This document shows, one piece after another, positions 42,089-48,295 of a DNA stretch of 48,295 nucleotides. Under the pieces are notes generated by a model. It did not search any database, was not told the DNA's origin, and worked only from the letters and a program-made list of their open reading frames with translations. Each line of letters begins with the position of its first letter. Within the stretch, counting starts at the first letter, position 1. The stretch covers positions 1-48,295 of the forward strand of contig CALWDR010000195.1 in the NCBI GenBank assembly GCA_944376745.1. The letters are read 5' to 3'. The stretch is from an uncultured Lachnospiraceae bacterium. Its GTDB lineage: Bacteria > Bacillota > Clostridia > Lachnospirales > Lachnospiraceae. The translations under genes were made by a program, and so were the position numbers.

Positions 42089-44647
42089 TCAGCAGGTGGC
42101 GCCGCCCTTCACGGTCTTACCGAGGATCGCGGCCTTGTCAATGCTGCCGCTGATCAGCTTCTCGTTCACATAGTCAAAGCCCAGGCGGTTGACCGTATCG
42201 GCAAAGCGCTCGCCGGAGATCCCCTCGTCCCGGAACAGGAGGATGGCCTTCTCCACCACCTCCATCACCTCGTCCTCGGAGGTAAATATCTTCGTCAGAG
42301 GCATGCCGTGGGCGATCTTCTTGCCCCAGCGCCCGCCGATATAGATCTTGAAGCCGTATTGATAATCCTCAAGGGCTCCAAAAGGACATTTTCCGGCGCA
42401 GCGTCCACAATGATTGCAGGCCTTGGGATCGATGTGAATCTTGCCGTCCACAACTTCCGCGATCTTGATGGGGCAGCTTTCCACGATCTGGCACTTCTTG
42501 CAGCCCCGGCACTTGGCGTAGTTGATCATGGGAACCTTCTGGCCTACGATGCCAAGGTCGTTCAGATCGGGCTTCACGCAGTTGTTGGGACAGCCGCCCA
42601 CGGCGATCTTGAACTTGTGGGGCAGCGTCACCCCGTGATACCCTACATAAAATTTTTCGTGCAGCTTCTCGGAGAGGCCGAAGGTGTCCGCCAGTCCGTA
42701 CTGGCAGGTGGTTCCCTTACAGGAAACCACGGGGCGCACCAGGGAACCGGTGCCGCCGGTGGACAGGCCGTGCTCCGCCAAAAAGTCGATGAGAGGCTGG
42801 ATGTTTTCGTACTTTACGCCCTGGATCTCCAACGTCAGGCGCGTTGTCATCGTGACTGCGCCCGAGCCGAACCGTTCGGCGGCCTCAGCGATGATGCGGT
42901 GCTCTTTGGAGGTGATCCGTCCATTGCGGGTGATCACCCGGACGTTGAAGACGTCGGGATAGCGTTTGTCCCGCAGGCACCCCAGCCCCTTGACGCGCTT
43001 GATCTCCTCCGGGGGAAGCACGCCGCCCTCAAACTGTACCTTCACCTGATTTACGGTGAGGCCGCCTTCCAGGGCAAGCGTATTGGTATAGCCATAGGCC
43101 TTCAGGCGGTTCTGCAGGAAATAGCCTCTCTTGCCCCTGGCGCATACCAGAAGCAGCTTCTCATCCATGGCGAGACCGTCGATGGGGCCGTCTACCTTTG
43201 CCAGGTCTACCCACATGGCGCCGGGGATGGCGGGGGCGGGACTGACGTCGATGATCTTATAGCCCCTGGCCTTTCCGGCAAGGTATTCCCCGGGCGTCAT
43301 GCTCTCATAGGCGCCGGCGATCTTATTTTCCAGTATGTAGCAGGCCTGGACGAAGGGATGGATCGCCGTGGAGAAAGGAGGCGCGTAGGCAAAATCCATT
43401 GTATCAAAATCCTCAAGGGCCAGCCCGGCGGAAATTCCCACAACGGCGATATCCACCATCTTATCCACGGTGCCTGCGCCCAAAACCTGGATTCCCAGAA
43501 GCTTATGGGTTGTCCGGTCCGCGATCAGCTTGGTGATAAAGCTTGCGGCGTCCGAATAGTAATGGGCCTTGTCGTCGGTGACGCAGGTGGCTGTGATGAC
43601 GTCATAGCCCTCGGCCTTCGCCTGCTCCTCCGTAAGCCCCGTGCGCCCGGCATTTAAGGAATCGGTGAGCCGGACCACGCCGGTGCCCAGGCATCCGCCG
43701 TAGGGCGCGTCCTCCCCGGTGAGATTTTTGGCCAGAAGCCGGCCTGTAATGTTGGCGGTGGAGCCCATGGCGGACCACTGACCTTTGCCGGTCTGCCGGT
43801 TGAAGACCTGGGCGCAGTCGCCCACGGCATAGACGTCCGCAAGATTTGTCCGCTGACGGTTGTCCACCAGGATAGCGCCCCGGTTCGTCTCGATCCCGGA
43901 GCCCTCAAGCCATGCGGTGGCCGGGCGGATCCCGATGGCGAGCACCACGGCGTCGCCCTCAAAGCTTCCCACGCCGGTGCGGACGCCAGTGGCCCTCCCG
44001 CTTCCTGTAATTTCTTCAAGGCCGGCGCCGGTCACCACGCGAATCCCCTTGGACTGAAGCTGACGGCGGATGTAGTCGGCCATTTCCGGGTCAAACAGAT
44101 TGGGCAGAACCTGCGGGGCCATATCCACAACGGTCACCTTAAGACCTTTTGCCAGAAGATTCTCGGCAACCTCAAGGCCGATAAAGCCTGCCCCCGCGAT
44201 CACGGCGCTGCGGCATTTCTGCTCGTCCACATAGGCCCGCAGGGCGATGGCGTCCTCGGGCGTGCGCATGGTGAAGACGCCGGGCAGGTCCGTGCCGGCG
44301 ATATTGGGAACAAAAGGAACCGCGCCGGTGGCGATGATCAGTTTATCGTAGGAGACGATCTCTCCGTTTGCAAAGGTCACGGTCCTGGCGGAAGCGTCCA
44401 GGGAGACCGCCTCCATCTCCGTCCTCACGGGAACGCCGGTAAGTCCTGTGTACTTCGCCGGCGTGTTGACGATCAGCTCCTCCGGCGTCTCGATGGTGCC
44501 GCCCACGTAATAGGGAAGTCCGCAGCCCGCGTAGGAGATGTCCCTGCTCCTGGTGTAGACGACCACCTCCGCCCTTCGATCCTGACGTTTTAATTTGGCA
44601 GCCGCCTTTGTTCCGGCGGCTACGCCGCCAATCACAACAATTTTCAA
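42089..44647 (-). CDS. CoA-disulfide-reductase / rhodanese / siroheme reductase / ferredoxin fusion
   Basis: An 852-residue multi-domain enzyme. TTG 44647 is chosen: AAGGGG sits 8 bases ahead and the protein then starts MKIVVIGGVAAGTKAA. Order: (1) FAD/NADH oxidoreductase, ~1-445, with active-site C42 (YAGCGLPYYVGG) as in CoA-disulfide reductase; (2) rhodanese-like domain, ~455-545, with Cys in LLLVCARGKRG; (3) nitrite/sulfite-reductase ferredoxin-like half, ~565-630; (4) siroheme-[4Fe-4S] part with C643, C648, C686 and C690; (5) two ferredoxin motifs (CRGCKKC, CNHCGRCAGKC). It likely moves electrons from NADH to a sulfur substrate such as sulfite or polysulfide. The divergent LysR gene probably controls it. 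Confidence 0.9.
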   Translation of the reverse strand: MKIVVIGGVAAGTKAAAKLKRQDRRAEVVVYTRSRDISYAGCGLPYYVGGTIETPEELIVNTPAKYTGLTGVPVRTEMEAVSLDASARTVTFANGEIVSYDKLIIATGAVPFVPNIAGTDLPGVFTMRTPEDAIALRAYVDEQKCRSAVIAGAGFIGLEVAENLLAKGLKVTVVDMAPQVLPNLFDPEMADYIRRQLQSKGIRVVTGAGLEEITGSGRATGVRTGVGSFEGDAVVLAIGIRPATAWLEGSGIETNRGAILVDNRQRTNLADVYAVGDCAQVFNRQTGKGQWSAMGSTANITGRLLAKNLTGEDAPYGGCLGTGVVRLTDSLNAGRTGLTEEQAKAEGYDVITATCVTDDKAHYYSDAASFITKLIADRTTHKLLGIQVLGAGTVDKMVDIAVVGISAGLALEDFDTMDFAYAPPFSTAIHPFVQACYILENKIAGAYESMTPGEYLAGKARGYKIIDVSPAPAIPGAMWVDLAKVDGPIDGLAMDEKLLLVCARGKRGYFLQNRLKAYGYTNTLALEGGLTVNQVKVQFEGGVLPPEEIKRVKGLGCLRDKRYPDVFNVRVITRNGRITSKEHRIIAEAAERFGSGAVTMTTRLTLEIQGVKYENIQPLIDFLAEHGLSTGGTGSLVRPVVSCKGTTCQYGLADTFGLSEKLHEKFYVGYHGVTLPHKFKIAVGGCPNNCVKPDLNDLGIVGQKVPMINYAKCRGCKKCQIVESCPIKIAEVVDGKIHIDPKACNHCGRCAGKCPFGALEDYQYGFKIYIGGRWGKKIAHGMPLTKIFTSEDEVMEVVEKAILLFRDEGISGERFADTVNRLGFDYVNEKLISGSIDKAAILGKTVKGGATC

Positions 44648-44698
44648 ACGTATCACCCCTTAAGATTTTTTTGTTGGAAATATTTTACTTCTCTCTTG

Positions 44699-44727
44699 TT
44701 TATACCACGCAAACGTGATAAAATCAA
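44699..44727 (-). promoter_or_regulatory. Promoter of the fusion-enzyme gene
   Basis: On the minus strand TTGATT (44727-44722), 17 bp, TATAAA (44704-44699). The -35 box overlaps the LysR-like half-sites at 44716-44744. Confidence 0.7.
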
Positions 44728-44744
44728 ATTATCATTTTTTATCA
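44716..44744. promoter_or_regulatory. LysR-type operator half-sites
   Basis: TGATAA (44716-44721), 7 bases, TTATCA (44729-44734) form an inverted repeat of the LysR kind. A further TTATCA at 44739-44744 lies 10 bp (one helical turn) from the previous one. They cover the -35 box of the fusion gene and lie between the two divergent genes. Confidence 0.6.
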
Positions 44745-44800
44745 TCCAATAAACTGAAATAATCGCAGCCGCTCAGGAATCCGGGCGGTTGCGGGGGATT

Positions 44801-44850
44801 ACTTTTCATGGGGTGGTGAAATTTGACAATTTCACCACCCCATGAAAAGT
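44801..44850. repeat. Perfect 22-bp inverted repeat in the LysR leader
   Basis: The arms 44801-44822 and 44829-44850 (beginning ACTTTTCATGGGG) are exact inverted copies around a 6-base loop TTGACA. It lies just before the LysR start codon. No T tract follows. It may form a long hairpin in the message or a cruciform. Confidence 0.85.
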
Positions 44851-44866
44851 ATGTGCGGAGGGTGCA

Positions 44867-45739
44867 ATGCTGGATTACAGGGTATATACCTTTCTCACTC
44901 TTTATGACGAGATGAATTACCGGAGGACCGCCGAAAAATTAAATATGACTCAGCCGGGCGTCACACAGCATATCCATTACCTGGAAAATTACTACGGCGT
45001 CAAGCTTTTTGCCTATGATGGCCGCACCCTTTACAGGACCAGGAACGCGGAGCAGTTGAAAAGGTACTTGGACAGCGTCAGGGCGGAGGAGGCGGAGATA
45101 CGCGGGCGCTTTATCCCCAGCGATTCCGTTCAGCTGTCCGTCGGCGCCACCAAGACCATCGGGGAATTTGTGATACTTCCCCAGATACGCCGGTTTCTTG
45201 ACTCGCCCCGGCATAATCTGGAGCTTACCATTGACAATACCGGAAATCTTCTGTATATGCTGGAGCACTCCCAGCTTGATTTTGCCATTGTGGAAGGCGT
45301 TTTTGACAAATCCAGGTACGGGTATCATCTTTATAAAAAGGAAGCCTTTGTGGGGGTCTGCGCGAAGGATCATCCCTTTGCGGGAAAAACCGTGACGCTG
45401 GAAGAGATTTTTCAGGAGGACATCATCGTGCGGGAAAAGCTGTCTGGCACCAGGACCCTGCTGACCCAGGCCATCGCTGACCGGGGATTTTCCCTGGAGC
45501 ATTTCAAGCGCTGTATTTCCGTCAGCAGCTTCTCCGTGATCTGCGGCCTGATCGCCAATAGCCGCGCCATCACCTTTGCCTACCAGCCGGTGGTGCGCAG
45601 CCGCCAGGATCTTGCCACCTTCGACGTGGAGGATTTTAAGATAAGCGGAGAATTTCATTTTGTTTATTGCAATGAGCGGATCGCCCGGCAGAAGATTGAG
45701 CTGTTCCTCAACGGCAGCGTTCTTCCGCAAATGGAATGA
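44867..45739 (+). CDS. LysR-family regulator, divergent from the sulfur-redox fusion gene
   Basis: A 290-residue LysR protein. The winged helix-turn-helix is at residues 1-60 (MNYRRTAEKLNMTQPGVTQHIHYLENYYGVKLF) and the effector-binding domain follows from ~90. GGAGGG precedes ATG 44867. The divergent layout and half-sites at 44716-44744 suggest it senses a sulfur or cysteine-pathway signal and activates the fusion enzyme. The last 12 codons (FLNGSVLPQME, stop) lie in the first unit of a 36-bp triplet repeat whose third unit is the antisense of the neighbouring gene's end. Confidence 0.92.
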   Translation: MLDYRVYTFLTLYDEMNYRRTAEKLNMTQPGVTQHIHYLENYYGVKLFAYDGRTLYRTRNAEQLKRYLDSVRAEEAEIRGRFIPSDSVQLSVGATKTIGEFVILPQIRRFLDSPRHNLELTIDNTGNLLYMLEHSQLDFAIVEGVFDKSRYGYHLYKKEAFVGVCAKDHPFAGKTVTLEEIFQEDIIVREKLSGTRTLLTQAIADRGFSLEHFKRCISVSSFSVICGLIANSRAITFAYQPVVRSRQDLATFDVEDFKISGEFHFVYCNERIARQKIELFLNGSVLPQME

Positions 45740-45811
45740 TTTCTCAACGGCAGCACCCCTCCGCAAATGGAATGATCTCTCAGCGGTAATACCCCTCCAC
45801 AAATTGAATAA
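45704..45811. repeat. 36-bp triplet tandem repeat at the LysR/LysR convergence
   Basis: Units 45704-45739, 45740-45775 and 45776-45811 each read (F/S)L(N/S)G(S/N)xxPQ(M/I)E and stop on the plus strand. Unit 3 is the last codons and stop of the minus-strand regulator. The 12-codon length keeps the frame. Confidence 0.9.
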
Positions 45812-46670
45812 ACTCCCACATCTGCCTGTTCTGAATCTTATTTTTCCGGTATACAAGGTAGTAGCTCCGGTAGATCCCGCCCTGGGTCAAGGGAAAGATC
45901 AGCACCCGGTTGTCCCGCTCCAGGTCCCTTGTCACCTTCTTGGAGAGGATGGAGACGCCCAGCCCGTAAATGATGGACTGCTTGATGGATTCCAGGTCGT
46001 TCATGCGGGCGGCGACGTTGAGGGAGGCGCTGTCAAGGCCCAGGGTCTCCAGGAACTGGTCTGCCTCCTTCTTGGTGCCGGAGCCGTCCTCCCGCATGAG
46101 GTAGGGGGAGGCGAGAAGCTGCCGCAGGGGACAGTTTTCCCGGCGCAGCTTCTGGTAATCGGGGGTGGCCGGGGTCACAAGGACCATTTCGTCCCGGTAA
46201 ATGGGCTTGCAGCAGCAGTTTTCCTGGGTGACGGGGCTTCCGGTGACGCCCATGTCCAGACTGCCGCTTAAAATCCGGTCCAGGATTCCCTGGCTGTCGG
46301 ACTGCACCACGTCAAAGAGCAGGGAGGGCTGCCTCTTGCGGTAGGCGGAGAGCAGCTCCGGCAGGATGTAGGCGGAGGGGATGGAGGAGGCGCCGAACCG
46401 GATGACGTTCTGGGTGGTCTTGTTGAACTCCTGCAAAGTCTTTTCCCGAAGGCGCAGGAGGCTTTTGGCGTACTCGTAGAACCGCTTTCCCTCCGGGCTT
46501 GGCGCCACCGACTTGGTGGTGCGCGCAAGGAGGCGGACGTTCAGCTCCGTCTCCAGAGTGCGGATATGGCTGCTGATGGTGGGCTGGGTGATGTAAAGGT
46601 GCCTGGCAGCCTCCGAAAAGCTGCCCCATTCCACCACGGCGCAGAAGGCTTCTAATTGTCTGAAATCCAT
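45780..46670 (-). CDS. LysR-family regulator (selenium-metabolism type)
   Basis: A 296-residue LysR protein with winged helix-turn-helix at the start (MDFRQLEAFCAVVEWGSFSE, ITQPTISSHIRTLE) and an effector domain from ~90. ATG 46670 has AGGAG 9 bases ahead; the upstream TTG 46694 is unlikely. Its sequence recalls the LysR annotated as selenium-metabolism-associated in Clostridia (memory, not searched). It is downstream of the cysteine-desulfurase-like gene, 25 bases apart, so both may serve selenium or sulfur trafficking. The stop lies within the 36-bp triplet repeat. Confidence 0.9.
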   Translation of the reverse strand: MDFRQLEAFCAVVEWGSFSEAARHLYITQPTISSHIRTLETELNVRLLARTTKSVAPSPEGKRFYEYAKSLLRLREKTLQEFNKTTQNVIRFGASSIPSAYILPELLSAYRKRQPSLLFDVVQSDSQGILDRILSGSLDMGVTGSPVTQENCCCKPIYRDEMVLVTPATPDYQKLRRENCPLRQLLASPYLMREDGSGTKKEADQFLETLGLDSASLNVAARMNDLESIKQSIIYGLGVSILSKKVTRDLERDNRVLIFPLTQGGIYRSYYLVYRKNKIQNRQMWEFIQFVEGYYR

Positions 46671-46695
46671 GTGCTGTTCTCCTGTATCTGTCAAT

Positions 46696-47961
46696 TTAGC
46701 GGCTGGCCAGAGCGCCCAGGGCGCGGAGGGCCGTGTGTATCTCTTCTTCCTTATTAAAATGCCCGAAGGAGAAGCGGATGGTTCCGGCGGGGTAAGTGCC
46801 CAGGGTCTTATGGGCGTTTGGGGCGCAGTGGAGGCCCACCCGGGTTAGAATGCCGTATTCCTGCTCCAGGCGGAAGGCAGCCTCGGCGTTGTCCATGGCG
46901 CGCATTTGCAGAGAGACCACAGGGGCGCGGTTCTCGATATCCGTTCTTCCGATCAGCCGAATGCCCGGAAGCTCCTTTGCCTCCCTCAAAAATAAGTCTG
47001 TCAGGGCAAGCTCCCAGCTTCGGATCCGCTCCACTCCCGTCTCCTCCAGATAGGCGAGAGCGGCGTGGAGGCCCACGATCCCCGGCAGGTTCAGCGTCCC
47101 CGGCTCAAAACGGTCCGGCAGAAAAGCGGGTACCTCCTCCAGGTGGGAGAGACTGCCGGTGCCGCCGCTGATCAGGGGGGTAAGCTCCATGGCAAGCTGG
47201 TCCCGGAGAATGAGGCCGCCGGTTCCCTGGGGACCCAGAAGTCCCTTGTGCCCGGTAAAGCAGAGAGCGTCTATCTTCATATCCTCCATGTCAATGGGGA
47301 AGACGCCGGCAGTCTGGGCGGCGTCCACGATAAAATACAGGCCGTGCTTCCGGCAGAAATCCCCCACCTCCTTTAAGGGCATCAGGGTGCCGCAGACGTT
47401 GGAGGCGTGGGTCAGGACCACCGCTCTGGTCCGGGGCGTTAAAAGGGCCTCCATGGAGGCGGTGCAAAGCTCTCCCAGGCCGCTGCAGGGAATCCGGGTG
47501 AATGAGATCTGCCGCCGCATGGCATCCGTAGCGTCCGCGGTCCGCCGCATGACGCCAGCGGCGTTCGCGTTCTGCCTTACTGTGCCCGCGCAGTCCGCGG
47601 TCTGCGGAGGGGGAGCCAGCTCGCTGGCAACCTGCGCTAGAGGCCGCATGACGGCGTTGTGCTCCATGGAGGAGGTCAGGATGTGGTCGCCGGGCCGAAG
47701 AAGGCCCTTCAGGACCAGATTCAGGCTGGTGGTCACGTTGGCGGTGAAGACCACATTTTTGCTGTGGGGAAAATGGAACAGCCGGCAGAGCTGTTCCCTG
47801 GTCTCAAAGACCAGCTCCTCGGTCTCGTAAGCGGTGGAGTAGGTCCCCCGGTTGATATTGCTTCCCTGATGACGGATAAAATCGGCCATGGCTGCCGGGA
47901 CGGCCTCCGGCTTGGGAAAGGTGGTGCTGGCATTGTCGAAATAAAGTTTTCCTTGATTCAT
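46696..47961 (-). CDS. Cysteine-desulfurase-like PLP enzyme (class V aminotransferase)
   Basis: A 421-residue PLP enzyme that takes sulfur or selenium from cysteine or selenocysteine. ATG 47961 has AGGAG upstream; a 60-residue in-frame extension upstream is not conserved. PLP residues are H101 ([11 protein letters not shown]), D213 (DAAQTAG) and K239 (CFTGHKG). The catalytic Cys is C379 in [11 protein letters not shown]. Residues 121-150 are three 10-residue repeats (47512-47601) in a place where relatives have a short loop. The family (EF2568-like) is known for links to selenium-dependent enzymes, and the LysR gene downstream is of the selenium type, so a selenium role is likely but not proven. 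Confidence 0.9.
   Translation of the reverse strand: MNQGKLYFDNASTTFPKPEAVPAAMADFIRHQGSNINRGTYSTAYETEELVFETREQLCRLFHFPHSKNVVFTANVTTSLNLVLKGLLRPGDHILTSSMEHNAVMRPLAQVASELAPPPQTADCAGTVRQNANAAGVMRRTADATDAMRRQISFTRIPCSGLGELCTASMEALLTPRTRAVVLTHASNVCGTLMPLKEVGDFCRKHGLYFIVDAAQTAGVFPIDMEDMKIDALCFTGHKGLLGPQGTGGLILRDQLAMELTPLISGGTGSLSHLEEVPAFLPDRFEPGTLNLPGIVGLHAALAYLEETGVERIRSWELALTDLFLREAKELPGIRLIGRTDIENRAPVVSLQMRAMDNAEAAFRLEQEYGILTRVGLHCAPNAHKTLGTYPAGTIRFSFGHFNKEEEIHTALRALGALASR
47512..47601 (-). repeat. Three 30-bp in-frame repeats inside the cysteine desulfurase
   Basis: Units 47512-47541, 47542-47571 and 47572-47601 encode [20 protein letters not shown] and [10 protein letters not shown]. They are diverged from each other at several bases, so the expansion is not very recent. 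Confidence 0.75.
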
Positions 47962-48114
47962 CCTAAAATTCTCCTGTGGCGGGGCTGTGTGGCTGCGGGG
48001 GACGGAGCGGAAACGGCAGATGGAGTTGTCGTTCCCGGAGAAAACAGTCCCCTTACCGATAAGTATACCGCATTTTGTGAAAAATGGAAATGGATTTATA
48101 GAAAAAATAAATGA

Positions 48115-48141
48115 ATTATAGCAAAAACAGAAATAAATCAA
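48115..48141 (-). promoter_or_regulatory. Candidate promoter of the cysteine-desulfurase operon
   Basis: On the minus strand TTGATT (48141-48136), a short 15-bp spacer, then an extended -10 TGCTATAAT ending at 48115. The extended -10 compensates for the short spacing. The leader would be about 150 bases. Confidence 0.4.
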
Positions 48142-48198
48142 TTATACAAATGTTCTGATTTCCGTTACAATTCTTAAGGAAAGCATCTGATTCAGTCA

Positions 48199-48229
48199 AA
48201 AAAAGAGAGCAGCCCTATGAGCTGCTCTG
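48199..48229 (-). terminator. Terminator of a gene beyond the right edge
   Basis: AGAGCAGC (48207-48214) pairs with GCTGCTCT (48222-48229) over 7 bases. On the minus strand the stem is followed by seven T's (48205-48199). It shows that a minus-strand gene ends at or just beyond the window edge. Confidence 0.8.
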
Positions 48230-48295
48230 AATCTGATGATTTCCAATTGTACCAATTCGCGGACGGTTAGCCGATAAAGCGTATGGGGATTGTAT

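Larger units (their letters stand above)
47962..48295. other. Intergenic region at the right edge
   Basis: About 334 bases, AT-rich after 48060. It carries a possible promoter (48115-48141) for the cysteine-desulfurase gene and a minus-strand terminator (48199-48229). Bases 48230-48295 have an open minus-strand frame ending in or past the hairpin but nothing recognisable. Confidence 0.5.

Noticed and set aside
42308..43657. Long plus-strand open frame opposite the fusion enzyme.
   Set aside because: It is the antisense shadow of a conserved multi-domain gene with no ribosome site or family similarity.
44939..45856. Minus-strand open frame across the plus-strand LysR gene.
   Set aside because: It is a shadow of the LysR gene; its repeats merely mirror the 36-bp triplet.
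47962..48141. 60-residue N-terminal extension of the cysteine desulfurase.
   Set aside because: It lies across the promoter region, is not conserved, and ATG 47961 has its own ribosome site.
48230..48295. Open minus-strand frame at the right edge.
   Set aside because: It is short, resembles no family, and two frames are equally open; only the terminator there is supported.

Overview
The window reads as chromosomal DNA of a Clostridia Firmicute, most likely a Lachnospiraceae gut commensal. The basis is strong AGGAGG-type ribosome sites, a CIRCE-controlled small heat-shock gene, a tig-clpP-clpX-lon-ysxC block, a PQTGD cell-wall sorting signal, DUF4869/DUF4886 proteins, rubrerythrin, and an ACGX-repeat peptide with its radical SAM enzyme. 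Species cannot be fixed from sequence alone. No rRNA, tRNA or CRISPR array was seen.

Layout. 1-9.4 kb: a carbohydrate locus with a lipoprotein binding protein, two LplB/LplC-type permeases, a GH127-like and a GH78-like enzyme, an AraC regulator and a truncated URO-D-like gene. 9.4-19.4 kb: accessory genes, namely an AAA ATPase with an AT-rich repeat leader, a GNAT acetyltransferase, CIRCE-hsp20, a palindromic element, a drug-type ABC exporter, a broken AAA/PD-(D/E)XK gene, a DUF4886 esterase-like gene, an unknown gene, and a DUF4869 plus ATPase/TOPRIM-like pair. 19.4-31 kb: proteostasis core (trigger factor, ClpP, ClpX, Lon, YsxC), a zinc/manganese-type ABC importer, a parvulin isomerase and an AI-2E family membrane protein.

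31-38.3 kb: a strip of decayed genes (frameshifted sortase-anchored surface protein, deleted membrane-fusion protein, deleted HxlR regulator, nitroreductase stub) next to an intact cluster: ACGX-repeat peptide, radical SAM/SPASM maturase, flavin plus 2x[4Fe-4S] protein, zinc macrodomain ADP-ribose hydrolase and class M sirtuin. This cluster is the most interesting part of the window. 38.4-41.8 kb: rubrerythrin, then a FecBDE-type siderophore/cobalamin importer on the minus strand. 42-48.3 kb: a CoA-disulfide-reductase/rhodanese/siroheme-reductase/ferredoxin fusion divergent from a LysR regulator, then a second LysR (selenium-metabolism type) and a cysteine-desulfurase-like enzyme.

A recurring oddity is short tandem duplications (30-42 bp), mostly at gene ends and start/stop junctions: after lon, in the tails of the metal-transport genes, after the membrane-fusion remnant, at the fecD/fecE junction, at the LysR/LysR convergence and inside the cysteine desulfurase. 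At the LysR pair the duplication appears to have given one protein a C-terminus copied from the antisense of its neighbour.
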